A DNA stretch of 64,000 bases from Brevibacillus_H sp041920465 (GCA_041920465.1 JBHGXW010000013.1:4159-68158), one strand, 5' to 3'. Counted from the first letter of the stretch, positions 50,241-59,448 are shown. The notes: generated from the letters alone by a model not told the origin. Numbers and translations: made by a program.

Positions 50241-50455
50241 GTTCTTTTCCAAAACTTCTGATCGGAATTGGAGCGATATTGATCATTGTTGGATTCCTGT
50301 GGCAGATTGGCGGGCGTTTCCTGCCGTTGGGCAAATTGCCGGGAGATATCGTCGTGGAGAAGGAAAACGTACGTTTTTACTTCCCGATTGTCACCTGCAT
50401 CATTATCAGTATCTTGTTATCGCTCGCAAGCTACCTGTTCCGGTTTTTTAAATAA
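50237..50455 (+). CDS. DUF2905 small membrane protein
   Basis: A 72-residue protein with two membrane helices (about 5-24 and 47-68) and the conserved loop GRFLPLGKLPGDIVVEKEN of DUF2905. It is translationally coupled to ruvB (ATGA), an association seen in many bacteria although its function is unknown. Confidence 0.88.
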   Translation: MSSFPKLLIGIGAILIIVGFLWQIGGRFLPLGKLPGDIVVEKENVRFYFPIVTCIIISILLSLASYLFRFFK

Positions 50456-50524
50456 AGAAACGGGTAGTTGCCGAAATGTAAGGGCAAAGGATCCAAGCCA
50501 GTGTGCTTTTGATACAGGGAATGC

Positions 50525-50552
50525 TTGAAATACGCCGAAAAATGCATATAAT
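50525..50552 (+). promoter_or_regulatory. Promoter of the nitroreductase gene
   Basis: TTGAAA at 50525 and consensus TATAAT at 50547, spacer 16. Confidence 0.6.
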
Positions 50553-50601
50553 ATAACTTTAAGTAAGTAAATATATCAATGTTAGTTGGAGGGCAAGCCA
50601 A

Positions 50602-51234
50602 ATGCAAAGCACAATATCCTCGGATTTTTTCAAAGTTGCCGCAGAGCGACACTCAGTAAAGCAATATGACCCTTCCGTAAAGATGTCTGAACAAGAGATT
50701 AAAGAACTGCTTGAGATTGCAACAAAAGCACCGTCTTCCTGGAATTTGCAACATTGGAAATTTCTTGTCATTAATGATCAGGCAGCAAAAGAAAAATTGT
50801 TGCCGATCGCGTACAATCAGCAGCAGGTTGTTCAAGCTTCCGCAGTGATTGCAGTTCTTGGCGATTTGGAGGCGAACAAAAATGCGGAGGCCGTATTCGG
50901 GCCGGCAGTAAGTGCGGGCCAGATGCCTGAGGAAGTGAAGAATTCGCTGATCGGGCAAATTGAATACGTTTATACAAACATCCCCAACGCACCGCGTGAC
51001 GAAGCGATTCGAAATGCTTCTCTGGCTGCCATGCAGTTGATGCTGGCTGCGAAAGCAAAAGGCTACGATACCTGCCCAATGGGTGGATATGATCCGGTCA
51101 GATTGGTATCGGAATTCGGCATACCTAGCCGTTACTTGCCTGTAATGCTTATCACTGTCGGAAAAGCTGCTCAGCCGGCACGTGTTAGCCCTCGCTTCCC
51201 CGTTGAAGAGACAATTGTTTGGAATCATTTTTAA
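50602..51234 (+). CDS. Nitroreductase family flavoprotein (YodC/MhqN-like)
   Basis: A 210-residue FMN-dependent NAD(P)H oxidoreductase. The FMN-binding N-terminus RHSVKQYDPSVKMSEQEI and APSSWNLQHWKF are family hallmarks; TCPMGGYDP is the second flavin-contact segment. YodC and MhqN act in resistance to quinones and diamide-type stress in B. subtilis; the substrate here cannot be told. Own promoter and terminator. ATG with GTTGGAGGG. Confidence 0.9.
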   Translation: MQSTISSDFFKVAAERHSVKQYDPSVKMSEQEIKELLEIATKAPSSWNLQHWKFLVINDQAAKEKLLPIAYNQQQVVQASAVIAVLGDLEANKNAEAVFGPAVSAGQMPEEVKNSLIGQIEYVYTNIPNAPRDEAIRNASLAAMQLMLAAKAKGYDTCPMGGYDPVRLVSEFGIPSRYLPVMLITVGKAAQPARVSPRFPVEETIVWNHF

Positions 51235-51257
51235 GGCCACGCTTATGTGGTCTTTTT
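51233..51257 (+). terminator. Terminator after the nitroreductase gene
   Basis: AAGGCCAC / GTGGTCTT (one G-T pair), 6-base loop, followed by TTTTT. It starts within the stop codon. Confidence 0.75.
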
Positions 51258-51412
51258 ATTTGGTTATTCCGACCTAGCCTTTCAGGGGAGGAATTTGTTA
51301 AAAATTTGTCGAACCATACATTTATCGTCGAAAAGCCGTAGTCTTTTCTTCCACAGATCAGGTTTTCATTGGCCCAAGCATCAGGATTCAAGCTCAGAAA
51401 GGGATGAGAAAT

Positions 51413-53512
51413 ATGAATAAACGCTGGCTTGGTAAGCAAGCTTTGCTTATCGCAAGCGTTCTTGCCTTATCACTTCCTTGCTTTCAAACAAGCGTCAAAG
51501 CTTCAGAAAAAAACATTCGTGTTGCTTTATTCGTTGACATTGGACAAGGATATCGCGGAGTTGTTCCGTCCGTTACGCTGACAAGCGAATCAGGGCTGGA
51601 AATCAAAGCTTCTGCCAAAAACGTCAGCACGGCAATTCCCGTAGCGCAAAACCAGGCCAGGTTCCGGGTAGATGAATACACTCTCACCGTAGCGCAGACG
51701 GCTAATCTCAGCGAAGCGCAGCGTGTCGCTCAACAGCTCAACAAGCAGAAGCTGGATGCCTCCATTACCCGCGAAAACCGCTCAAGCGGCCCGGTTTATC
51801 AAGTAGTAAGCGGATCGTACAATACATATGAAGCGGCAGCAGCACAAAGCAAGGCAGTTGCCCAAAAGATTGGATTGACGCCAACCATCCAAGGACCATA
51901 CCGCGTGGAGGCGGGCCGTTTCCCAAAACTTGCCGATGCGCGCAATTTGGCTCAAATATTCGAAGCTTCCGGCTTATCGGCGCATACCGTCATGCTGATG
52001 ACAGGTTCCAAGCCGCTTTATGCCGTTTGGCTGGGAGATGAAGTGTCTTCGTCCCAGCTGAATCAAGTCATAACAACGGCTTCCCATATCAAACCGGGGA
52101 TTGGATTTGACAAAACCGCGGAATCAGCCTATGTCTTGATGAACGAAGAAGTGGTTGTGGACGGCGGAGAAGTAGAAACGGTACCGCAGTTTGCTTTCTC
52201 TTCCCAGGTCAAATTGTCGGTCACTCCCAAAAAGGGCAAGGGTGTTCCCTTGATTACCGTGGAAGAACGTGATCACCGCAAATACAGAGGCGAGATAGAG
52301 CTATCTGACTATAAAGGCAGTCTGACGGTTGTGAATCAACTGCCGCTCGAACAATATCTTTACGGTGTGGTCGGTTCCGAAATGGCATCGGGATGGCCGT
52401 TGGAGGCGTTAAAAACCCAAGCTGTGCTGGCCCGTACCCGAGCTGTCGGACAAGGCAATAAATACGGAATTGCCAATCTTTCTGATACCGTCTATGAACA
52501 GGCGTATTACGGATACGGCAGAGAGGCCAATGACATCCGGCAAGCGGTTGATCAGACTGCGGGTGAGGTAATTCGTTACAACGGCAAGGTAGCCGAATCG
52601 CTGTTTTACTCCAATGCAGGGGGAATGACGGCTGACGGGACGGAAGTGTGGGGAAGAAGTGTTCCTTACTTGCCGGTGGTGGAAAGCTTCGATACCGATC
52701 CGATGGAAAAAGCCCCAACCTGGTATCAGGTGGAACTTGGCGACGGCAGAATCGGTTATGTGCGAAGCGATTTCGTGACGGTAAGCCCTGACCGCAATCC
52801 GATGGGGCTAGATCAAGGCGTAATCAATTACGATAACGTCAACTTCCGCATCGGACCCAGCACAACCTATCACCGGACAATAGGCACTTTGCCAATCGGA
52901 ACACAGGTAACCATCATCTCGGCCGAACCGGAAGAGAATGCCTTTTTGTGGACGCGCGGGCCGTACACCGCTGACGAACTGACGGCGATGGTCAATGCCA
53001 GCCAGACACGCAACAAGGCAGCGCTCTTCCAGATTCCGATTCAAACAATTGAAGTGACCAGCCGCGGACCATCCGGACGGGTTACAGGGATTCAAGCCAA
53101 CGGAATGGCGATCGCCGCTTCCAATCCGGATGCGTATCGTTCTGTCTTTCGCCAGGGAGACAACAGTTTACGAAGCACGAAGTTTGATATTGAACAGATG
53201 GGCAATGTAACCATTCTCGGTGCCAACGGTCAAACCGTTCAGTTTCCGCAAGCTTCATTTGATCTTCAAGCTCTTGGGGCAAACGGCATGGGTCCAATTT
53301 CTGCCAACAACCACGGCGAAGATTATTTGATCTACAGCGGAAAAGAGGAATGGAGGGTGGCTTCCAAACAACCGAAGTTCCTGATCCGCGGTTACGGATT
53401 CGGCCATGGGCTGGGAGTATCGCAGTTCGGCGCCAAGGCACTGGCAGAACAAGGGTATGACTATCGGCAAATCCTGCTACACTACTATAAAGATGTAACT
53501 ATTGAACCATAA
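51413..53512 (+). CDS. SpoIID/LytB-domain protein with SPOR-like repeats and SH3 insert
   Basis: A 699-residue secreted protein. A signal peptide (about 1-28) is followed by SPOR-like repeats (about 80-210), a SpoIID domain (NQLPLEQYLYGVVGSEMASGW, LKTQAVLARTRAV, SLFYSNAGGMTADGTEVWG) and an SH3-type insert (about 470-500). The domain closes with GYGFGHGLGVSQFGAKALAEQGYD. SpoIID cleaves glycan strands lacking side peptides during engulfment; this larger protein may be a LytB-type modifier or a sporulation paralogue. ATG at 51413 fits AAAGGG spacing better than ATG at 51404. CATACATT at 51315 resembles a SigE -10. Confidence 0.85.
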   Translation: MNKRWLGKQALLIASVLALSLPCFQTSVKASEKNIRVALFVDIGQGYRGVVPSVTLTSESGLEIKASAKNVSTAIPVAQNQARFRVDEYTLTVAQTANLSEAQRVAQQLNKQKLDASITRENRSSGPVYQVVSGSYNTYEAAAAQSKAVAQKIGLTPTIQGPYRVEAGRFPKLADARNLAQIFEASGLSAHTVMLMTGSKPLYAVWLGDEVSSSQLNQVITTASHIKPGIGFDKTAESAYVLMNEEVVVDGGEVETVPQFAFSSQVKLSVTPKKGKGVPLITVEERDHRKYRGEIELSDYKGSLTVVNQLPLEQYLYGVVGSEMASGWPLEALKTQAVLARTRAVGQGNKYGIANLSDTVYEQAYYGYGREANDIRQAVDQTAGEVIRYNGKVAESLFYSNAGGMTADGTEVWGRSVPYLPVVESFDTDPMEKAPTWYQVELGDGRIGYVRSDFVTVSPDRNPMGLDQGVINYDNVNFRIGPSTTYHRTIGTLPIGTQVTIISAEPEENAFLWTRGPYTADELTAMVNASQTRNKAALFQIPIQTIEVTSRGPSGRVTGIQANGMAIAASNPDAYRSVFRQGDNSLRSTKFDIEQMGNVTILGANGQTVQFPQASFDLQALGANGMGPISANNHGEDYLIYSGKEEWRVASKQPKFLIRGYGFGHGLGVSQFGAKALAEQGYDYRQILLHYYKDVTIEP

Positions 53513-53531
53513 GCCAAGAGGAGTTTTCAAA

Positions 53532-54563
53532 GTGGATGTACAACAATTTGATTTCGAATTGCCGGAAAAATTAATTGCTCAGCACCCGTTGGAGGATCGG
53601 ACTGCTTCCCGCCTGCTTGTGCTGCATAAGCAAACCGGACAGATCGAGCATAAAAAATTTACAGATCTTATCCATTACCTTCAGCCAGGGGATACACTCG
53701 TGCTGAATGACAGCCGGGTACTTCCCGCCCGTCTGATTGGTGTGAAAGAAGATACAGGCGCGAAAATTGAAGTGTTATTGCTGAAATCGCTGGGCGAAGA
53801 CCGTTGGGAAACACTGGTTAAGCCCGGCAAACGCGTGAAGCCGGGGACAGTGATCCAATTCGGTGACGGACTGCTTCGCTGTGTGTGCGAGGATACGACA
53901 GAAGTGGGTGGCCGGGTTGTAAAATTTGAATACGACGGCATTTTTTACGAAGTATTGGAGCAATTAGGTTCGATGCCGCTGCCGCCTTATATTCACGAAC
54001 AGCTGGAGGATAAAGAGCGCTACCAAACGGTTTATGCCAGGGAGCGCGGTTCTGCCGCAGCTCCTACCGCCGGCCTTCACTTTACCCGTGAATACTTGAA
54101 CCGCTTGGAAGAAAAAGGGGTCCGGCTTTGTTTTGTCACGCTTCACGTGGGACTTGGCACGTTTCGCCCGGTTAGCTCAGAGAGCATAGAAGAGCATGTC
54201 ATGCATTCGGAGTATTATGAGCTGTCCCAAGAGACAGCCGATCAGATTCAATTGGCCAAGAAAGAAGGAAGAAGAGTAATTGCCGTAGGGACCACGTCAT
54301 GCCGCGTATTGGAGACTGTGGGCCGCATGCATCAAGGAGAGCTGGTCGCACAGTCTGGCTGGACGGATATTTTTATCTATCCAGGGTACCAATTTGCGGT
54401 AATCGACGGACTTGTAACCAACTTTCATCTGCCTAAGTCAACACTGGTAATGCTTGTAAGCGCTTTAGCTGGGCGGGAAAATGTATTAAACGCCTACCGA
54501 GAGGCCATCCAAGAGGAGTATCGTTTTTTCAGTTTTGGCGATGCTATGCTGATCATTGAATAA
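53532..54563 (+). CDS. queA: S-adenosylmethionine:tRNA ribosyltransferase-isomerase
   Basis: A 343-residue enzyme that builds epoxyqueuosine on tRNA from preQ1-tRNA and SAM. Family segments FDFELPEKLIAQHPLEDR, LNDSRVLPARLIGVK, GSAAAPTAGLHFT and THVG-type LHVGLGTFRPV are present. GTG at 53532 is chosen for AAGAGGAG at 8 bases and gives the usual length (342 in B. subtilis); the TTG at 53502 lies inside the upstream gene. tgt follows after one intervening gene. Confidence 0.96.
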   Translation: MDVQQFDFELPEKLIAQHPLEDRTASRLLVLHKQTGQIEHKKFTDLIHYLQPGDTLVLNDSRVLPARLIGVKEDTGAKIEVLLLKSLGEDRWETLVKPGKRVKPGTVIQFGDGLLRCVCEDTTEVGGRVVKFEYDGIFYEVLEQLGSMPLPPYIHEQLEDKERYQTVYARERGSAAAPTAGLHFTREYLNRLEEKGVRLCFVTLHVGLGTFRPVSSESIEEHVMHSEYYELSQETADQIQLAKKEGRRVIAVGTTSCRVLETVGRMHQGELVAQSGWTDIFIYPGYQFAVIDGLVTNFHLPKSTLVMLVSALAGRENVLNAYREAIQEEYRFFSFGDAMLIIE

Positions 54564-54578
54564 TAAGGGGGAAAAAAC

Positions 54579-55448
54579 ATGAACACCACTGAGCAACTGC
54601 TTTCTGCGGATTTCGCCCAAAAGGTCTGCGACATCTTTCTTGAGGAGACGAATCGGCAGGTGATCTTAGTCAATCAACAGGGAGTCATTATTGCCGCAAC
54701 AAAGCGGGAGCGGATCGGACAAACGCATGAGATTGCCAAGCAAGTCGTAGAGGGGCGTATTTCTGAAGGGGTCGTTACGTTTGAAGAAGAGGAAAAAAGC
54801 GGCGGGAAGATGAGAGCGGGGATTAACATCCCGATCATTTTTGATAACCAGCGGATCGCAGCCATGGGAATCGCCGGGGACCCGGCGGAAGTAAGGCCGC
54901 TGATTGGGCTTGCCGCCCGTACTATCCAGCTTTGGCTGCAAAACAAATCACAACTGAATTATGTTACCCATGTTGTCCAGGAAATCAATGAGCAGCTTCA
55001 CGGCATTGTGGCAACGGTCCAGCAGCTTACCGCAGGTGCGGAGAGTGTCGCTGCTGCCAGCCAGGCGACACATGAGATTGCGATGAGTTCAGATGAAAAA
55101 ATCAAACGGATTGAAGAAGTTTTCAAATTAATCAAGAACATCGCTTCCCAAAGCAATCTGATCGGCTTAAACGCGGCGATTGAAGCAGCTCGGGTCGGAG
55201 AACAGGGCAAGGGCTTCGCGGTGGTTGCAAACGAAGTACGAAAACTGGCAGCAACCAGTCAAACTTCGGTGGAAAACGTTCAAACCGTTCTTTCCGATAT
55301 TCAGGATGTTTTTCGTGTCATCTCGCAGAAAGTGGGAGAGAATAAAGAGGTGAATCAGGAAGTGTTGTTGGCCCTGCGATCCATTTCCGGCAATATTATG
55401 ACGATCGAGGAAGCGGTAAACAATCTGGTAACCCGGCTTAGCCATTAA
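54579..55448 (+). CDS. Cytoplasmic chemoreceptor with a sugar-diacid-type sensor domain
   Basis: A 289-residue soluble protein. Residues about 5-115 (QKVCDIFLEETNRQVILVNQ; AGINIPIIFDNQRIAAMGI) match the diacid-recognition domain normally found in CdaR regulators. Residues about 150-289 form a methyl-accepting-type signalling hairpin with NAAIEAARVGEQGKGFAVVA at its tip. No membrane segment. It sits between queA and tgt, interrupting the usual queA-tgt pair, and starts 15 bases after queA with AAGGGGG upstream. It likely signals a cytoplasmic metabolite to CheA. Confidence 0.85.
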   Translation: MNTTEQLLSADFAQKVCDIFLEETNRQVILVNQQGVIIAATKRERIGQTHEIAKQVVEGRISEGVVTFEEEEKSGGKMRAGINIPIIFDNQRIAAMGIAGDPAEVRPLIGLAARTIQLWLQNKSQLNYVTHVVQEINEQLHGIVATVQQLTAGAESVAAASQATHEIAMSSDEKIKRIEEVFKLIKNIASQSNLIGLNAAIEAARVGEQGKGFAVVANEVRKLAATSQTSVENVQTVLSDIQDVFRVISQKVGENKEVNQEVLLALRSISGNIMTIEEAVNNLVTRLSH

Positions 55449-55504
55449 TTTTTTTGCGGAAAGACATCTGATGACCATATCTAATGACCATAATATGCGA
55501 GAAA

Positions 55505-55533
55505 AAGCCCTTGAATTCTTCATTCAAGGGCTT
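55505..55533 (-). terminator. Hairpin with minus-strand terminator polarity
   Basis: AAGCCCTTGAAT / ATTCAAGGGCTT, 12-bp perfect stem, 5-base loop. The T run lies on the minus strand side (AAAAA before the stem on +). It may still end the chemoreceptor transcript on +, where no T run follows. Confidence 0.5.
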
Positions 55534-55565
55534 CATGACCGACGCCATCTGGTATTCATCTCTCC

Positions 55566-55594
55566 TTGTGATTCTTTACCAATGCCACTATAAT
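55566..55594 (+). promoter_or_regulatory. SigA promoter of tgt-yajC
   Basis: TTGTGA at 55566 and consensus TATAAT at 55589, spacer 17. It gives tgt a start independent of queA. Confidence 0.7.
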
Positions 55595-55639
55595 AAGAAG
55601 GACATGGACAGAAAGCTGTAGACCAAGGAGTGCAAACAT

Positions 55640-56770
55640 TTGGCAGTTCGTTACGAATTAATCAAGACTTGCAAACAGACAGGAGCCCGGCTGGGAAAAC
55701 TGCACACACCGCACGGTACCATTGATACTCCGGTGTTCATGCCGGTAGGAACCCAGGCGACTGTAAAGACGATGAGCCCTGAAGAGGTAAGAGAGATGGG
55801 AGCGGGCATCATCCTGAGTAATACTTATCACCTGTTTTTGCGGCCCGGTCACCAGGTTGTCGAAGAAGCAGGCGGCCTTCATTCTTTTATGAACTGGCCC
55901 GGAGCGATTCTTACCGACAGCGGCGGGTTTCAGGTGTTCAGCTTGAGCAACCTGCGTAAAATCACGGAAGAAGGAGTGTCATTCCGTTCTCATTTAAACG
56001 GTGAAAAGCTGTTTATCGGACCGGAGGAGGCAACCCATATCCAAAATGCGCTGGGAGCCGACATTATCATGGCTTTTGATGAATGCGCTCCATATCCGGC
56101 AGATTACGATTATGTGAAGCATTCCATGGAGCGTACGACCCGTTGGGCAGAACGTTGCCTCAAGGCACATAAAAATCCGGACAGACAAGCCTTGTTCGGA
56201 ATTGTGCAGGGCGGGATGTACCGCGATTTGCGGGAACAAAGCGCAAGAGATCTGATCTCTCTTGATTTTCCGGGTTATGCCGTTGGCGGTTTAAGTGTAG
56301 GAGAACCGTTTCCGTTAATGTATGAAGTGTTGGATTATACGGTACCGCTGCTTCCGGCCAACAAACCGCGTTATCTGATGGGCGTTGGCTCGCCTGATGC
56401 GCTGATTGAAGGAGCTATTCGCGGAATTGACATGTTTGACTGTGTATTACCGACACGAATTGCCCGCAACGGAACATGCATGACCAGCCAGGGGCGTCTT
56501 GTCATCCGCAACGCCAAATACGCAAAAGATTTCACGCCGCTTGATCCGGCATGCGATTGCTACACCTGCCGCAATTACACAAGGGCATACATCCGCCATC
56601 TGATCAAAGCGGAAGAAACATTCGGCATCAGATTGACCACCTATCATAATTTATACTTCCTGATCAAATTGATGGAGCAGGTGCGTCAAGCCATTGCCGA
56701 AGACAGATTGGGCGATTTCCGCAACCAGTTTTTTGCCCAATATGGTTTGGGTGAAGATAGATCTTTTTAA
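55640..56770 (+). CDS. tgt: Queuine tRNA-guanine transglycosylase
   Basis: A 376-residue enzyme exchanging G34 of certain tRNAs for preQ1. Asp93 in LTDSGGFQVF is the general-base position; the nucleophile Asp is in FDCVLPTRIARNG; the zinc site is CDCYTC plus a downstream His (HLIKAEE). TTG start with AAGGAG at 9 bases, giving the usual length (381 in B. subtilis). Works with QueA at 53532. Confidence 0.97.
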   Translation: MAVRYELIKTCKQTGARLGKLHTPHGTIDTPVFMPVGTQATVKTMSPEEVREMGAGIILSNTYHLFLRPGHQVVEEAGGLHSFMNWPGAILTDSGGFQVFSLSNLRKITEEGVSFRSHLNGEKLFIGPEEATHIQNALGADIIMAFDECAPYPADYDYVKHSMERTTRWAERCLKAHKNPDRQALFGIVQGGMYRDLREQSARDLISLDFPGYAVGGLSVGEPFPLMYEVLDYTVPLLPANKPRYLMGVGSPDALIEGAIRGIDMFDCVLPTRIARNGTCMTSQGRLVIRNAKYAKDFTPLDPACDCYTCRNYTRAYIRHLIKAEETFGIRLTTYHNLYFLIKLMEQVRQAIAEDRLGDFRNQFFAQYGLGEDRSF

Positions 56771-56792
56771 GGACAAGTAAGGAGGAGTTATC

Positions 56793-57104
56793 GTGCAAGG
56801 ATTGGAAAGCTTTTTACCACTCATTATCATGTTCGCGATTTTTTATTTTCTCTTGATTCGCCCGCAGCAAAAGCGCAACAAACAACGTAATGCCATGCTT
56901 GCCGCACTGAAAAAAGGGGACAAGGTAGTAACCATCGGCGGCGTGCACGGGACCATCCAGGATATTTCGGATGACACCGTCGTCTTGCGTATCGCTCACA
57001 ACGTGAACGTAACCTTTGATCGTGGAGCGGTTAACACTGTTACGGCTGTTTCAAACGAACCGACTGCCTCCACTTCTGCGAAAGAAACGAAAGAAGAAGC
57101 GTAA
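56793..57104 (+). CDS. yajC: Preprotein translocase subunit YajC
   Basis: A 103-residue protein with one membrane helix (about 6-24, LIIMFAIFYFLLIRPQQKR) and a cytoplasmic SH3-like domain (KKGDKVVTIGGVHGTIQDI). It associates with SecDF, whose genes lie 4.4 kb downstream. GTG start with AAGGAGGAG. Confidence 0.95.
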   Translation: MQGLESFLPLIIMFAIFYFLLIRPQQKRNKQRNAMLAALKKGDKVVTIGGVHGTIQDISDDTVVLRIAHNVNVTFDRGAVNTVTAVSNEPTASTSAKETKEEA

Positions 57105-57123
57105 TACATAGCAATAGAACGAA

Positions 57124-57155
57124 AAAAGCAGGTCCGTTGCGGCCTGCTTTTCTCA
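57124..57155 (+). terminator. Bidirectional terminator after yajC
   Basis: AAAAGCAGG / CCTGCTTTT with an inner CCG-TTG-CGG extension. Poly-A and poly-T on both sides allow it to end yajC (+) and the membrane gene (-). Confidence 0.85.
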
Positions 57156-57156
57156 A

Positions 57157-57525
57157 TTATTTTCGGGACATATTAACGCCGATCACTCCGCCCGCTGCGC
57201 CGATGACGAATGCACCAAGCAAATAAAGGAGTGTGGCCAGTTCAAGAGGAGCGTCAAAGCCAAGAAAACCGACCAGAAGAACAAAAGCAAAATAAGCGAG
57301 ACCGGTTAGTCCTCCGTAGTACCAGCCTCTTGATCCGCAGCGGCGACCGGTTACCATTCCTCCGATCAACAGACCGATCATATTGATCGCATAGGAAAAG
57401 TAGGGTAGCGTATTTTCCCTTAAATCCGTAAAAGAGATGAGCAACGCGGTCACCAATGAGCCGATCAGCACGAGCCCGAACGTGAATAAAAGCCCCGTAA
57501 CGATTGAGGCTGAATTCGTACGCAT
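57157..57525 (-). CDS. TIGR04086 (YrzE-like) membrane protein
   Basis: A 122-residue protein with four membrane helices (about 10-32, 42-60, 70-88, 95-117), Gly-rich. Size and pattern fit the TIGR04086/YrzE family, which lies between yajC and spoVB in B. subtilis. ATG with GGAGGAGGAA at 9 bases on the minus strand. Function unknown. Confidence 0.82.
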   Translation of the reverse strand: MRTNSASIVTGLLFTFGLVLIGSLVTALLISFTDLRENTLPYFSYAINMIGLLIGGMVTGRRCGSRGWYYGGLTGLAYFAFVLLVGFLGFDAPLELATLLYLLGAFVIGAAGGVIGVNMSRK

Positions 57526-57665
57526 GTAAGGATTCCTCCTCCCCTCAAAACCTGAGTTTGTAGCATTTATATGAACAGCTTGGACGTTATATTCATCTCT
57601 TCGTTGAACATCCTTTCAAATTTTCGTATGATGAATGAGGGAACCAGACTGGGGTGGTGAGCGAT

Positions 57666-58643
57666 ATGATAAAAACCTACTTTTATAATCATTCTGAACA
57701 GAAGATGTATCATGATGTCGATCTGAACACAAAGGATGATTGGTTAAAGTCACCGGAGGATTTATTATGGATCGATTTATATGACGTGGGAAATAACGAG
57801 CTTCAATATATCGCTCGAATTTTTGACTTTCACCCGCTGGCCATCGAGGATTGCTTGCATGTGAGCCCTCGGGCCAAAGTAGATAATTACGAGGATTATT
57901 ACTTTTTCGTATTCCACGCGCTGCGATATAACGAGGAAAGCGATAATGAGATTACAACCGTTGAATTGAATGTATTCCTGGGACCGAACTATATTGTGAC
58001 GATTCACAAGTCACCCATGAATACGATCGGGCGAATCGCCGCACAGTGCCATCGCAGCAAAGCATATATGAACCGCGGTCCCGATTACCTGTTGTATGCG
58101 ATCGTGGACGGGATTACGGATGAATACTTCCCGATTATGGACCGGATCAGTGTCCGTATCGATGAGCTGGAAGACGAAATCTACGAGCACCAGATGGAAG
58201 AGATTACGGAAGAATTCTTGGCGCTGAAACGGACAATTATCTTGATTCGGCGGGTTATCATGCCGCAAAAAAGAATTTTTGCCAACGTAAACGGACGCTA
58301 TTCCTTTGACATCTCGGAAGATAACGTCCCATTCTACTCAGACCTGACAGATCACTTGGAGCGGATTGCCGATTCGACTGAAACCTTCCGTGATCTGGTA
58401 AACGGTGCGCTTGATACCTACTATACGATAATCAGCGCGAAAACGACCGAAACCATGCGGGTTCTGACCATTATCTCCACCATTATCCTCCCGCTTACCT
58501 TTATCACCGGCTTGTTTGGGATGAACACATTTGGCTGGTTGGGCGAGAAAGCGGAACCGATCATGCTTTGGATCGCGATTGGAACCATGGTGATTATGAC
58601 GATCGGCATGCTGTATCTGTTCAAAAAGAAAAAATGGCTGTGA
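57666..58643 (+). CDS. corA: CorA-family magnesium transporter
   Basis: A 325-residue transporter: large cytoplasmic domain, a long stalk helix and two C-terminal membrane helices with the GMN pore motif (FITGLFGMNTFGW) near residue 285. ATG at 57666 is preferred since GGTGA (57656-57660) is spaced 5 bases from it; GTGs at 57654 and 57657 overlap that site. The acidic loop that normally follows GMN is represented by GEKAEP. Confidence 0.92.
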   Translation: MIKTYFYNHSEQKMYHDVDLNTKDDWLKSPEDLLWIDLYDVGNNELQYIARIFDFHPLAIEDCLHVSPRAKVDNYEDYYFFVFHALRYNEESDNEITTVELNVFLGPNYIVTIHKSPMNTIGRIAAQCHRSKAYMNRGPDYLLYAIVDGITDEYFPIMDRISVRIDELEDEIYEHQMEEITEEFLALKRTIILIRRVIMPQKRIFANVNGRYSFDISEDNVPFYSDLTDHLERIADSTETFRDLVNGALDTYYTIISAKTTETMRVLTIISTIILPLTFITGLFGMNTFGWLGEKAEPIMLWIAIGTMVIMTIGMLYLFKKKKWL

Positions 58644-58730
58644 ATGAATATGTGAAATTTGGGACGCATAGAGCGAACTTCCCCAGTGGAGAATAGAAAT
58701 GATTCTTTACAAGGGGAGGTTCGGTCTAAA

Positions 58731-59447
58731 GTGGAACTTATGACCATTTTGATGCGTACCCTTTTCACGTATTTTTTTATTCTGGTATTGCTTCGCCTTA
58801 TGGGCAAACGGGAATTGGGCAAAATGTCCGTTTTTGACGTGGTGATCTCGATCATGCTGGCGGAGATGGCGGTGCTCGTCATTGAAAACGTTGACCGTCC
58901 TGCCGTCAATTTTTATATGCCCATGATCCTGATTTCGCTATTGGAAATCGGAATGGCTTATGTTTCCCTGAAAAGCAAAAAAGTCCGGGATTTAGTGGAT
59001 GGTTCCGCTGAGTTGATCATCGAAAACGGTGAAATCCGCGAAGAAGCGATGCGGCGCAACCGTCTCAATCTGGATGATTTAATGGTACAGCTCCGCCAAA
59101 AAAATATAAAAAGCCTGGCCGATGTGGAGTTCGCGCTGATTGAACCAACCGGAGAGCTTAGTGTCTTCCCCAAAGAAAATAAGCTCCCGGCAACCAAAGA
59201 AGACTTGGGAATCCAGCCAAAAAATCCGGTATCAACCATCAATTACACGGGCCTGCCCATTCCGCTGATTATTGACGGCAAAATCCGTGATGAAGCCCTG
59301 CAGCGGATCGGACAGAACAAGTTTTGGCTCATCCAGGAAATCCGCAAGCGTGGGATCAAGAACTTTAAAGATATCAGTTTTTTAAGTATCGATAACAGGG
59401 GAATTATCTTCATCGACAAAAAAGATCCCCCTCGGTCGTCCAAATAG
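58731..59447 (+). CDS. DUF421 (YetF/YrbG-type) membrane protein
   Basis: A 238-residue protein: three membrane helices in the first ~80 residues (TLFTYFFILVLLRLMGKREL is the family signature), then two cytoplasmic DUF421 subdomains (DDLMVQLRQKNIKSLADVEF; RDEALQRIGQNKFWLIQEI). GTG at 58731 follows AAGGGGAGG at 11 bases; ATG at 58740 is an alternative. It ends one base before the convergent spoVB stop. Role unknown; relatives in B. subtilis affect spores. Confidence 0.87.
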   Translation: MELMTILMRTLFTYFFILVLLRLMGKRELGKMSVFDVVISIMLAEMAVLVIENVDRPAVNFYMPMILISLLEIGMAYVSLKSKKVRDLVDGSAELIIENGEIREEAMRRNRLNLDDLMVQLRQKNIKSLADVEFALIEPTGELSVFPKENKLPATKEDLGIQPKNPVSTINYTGLPIPLIIDGKIRDEALQRIGQNKFWLIQEIRKRGIKNFKDISFLSIDNRGIIFIDKKDPPRSSK

Positions 59448-59448
59448 A

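Noticed and set aside
55505..55533. Minus-strand gene ended by the hairpin at 55505
   Set aside because: The T run points to the minus strand, but no credible minus-strand gene precedes it on that strand.
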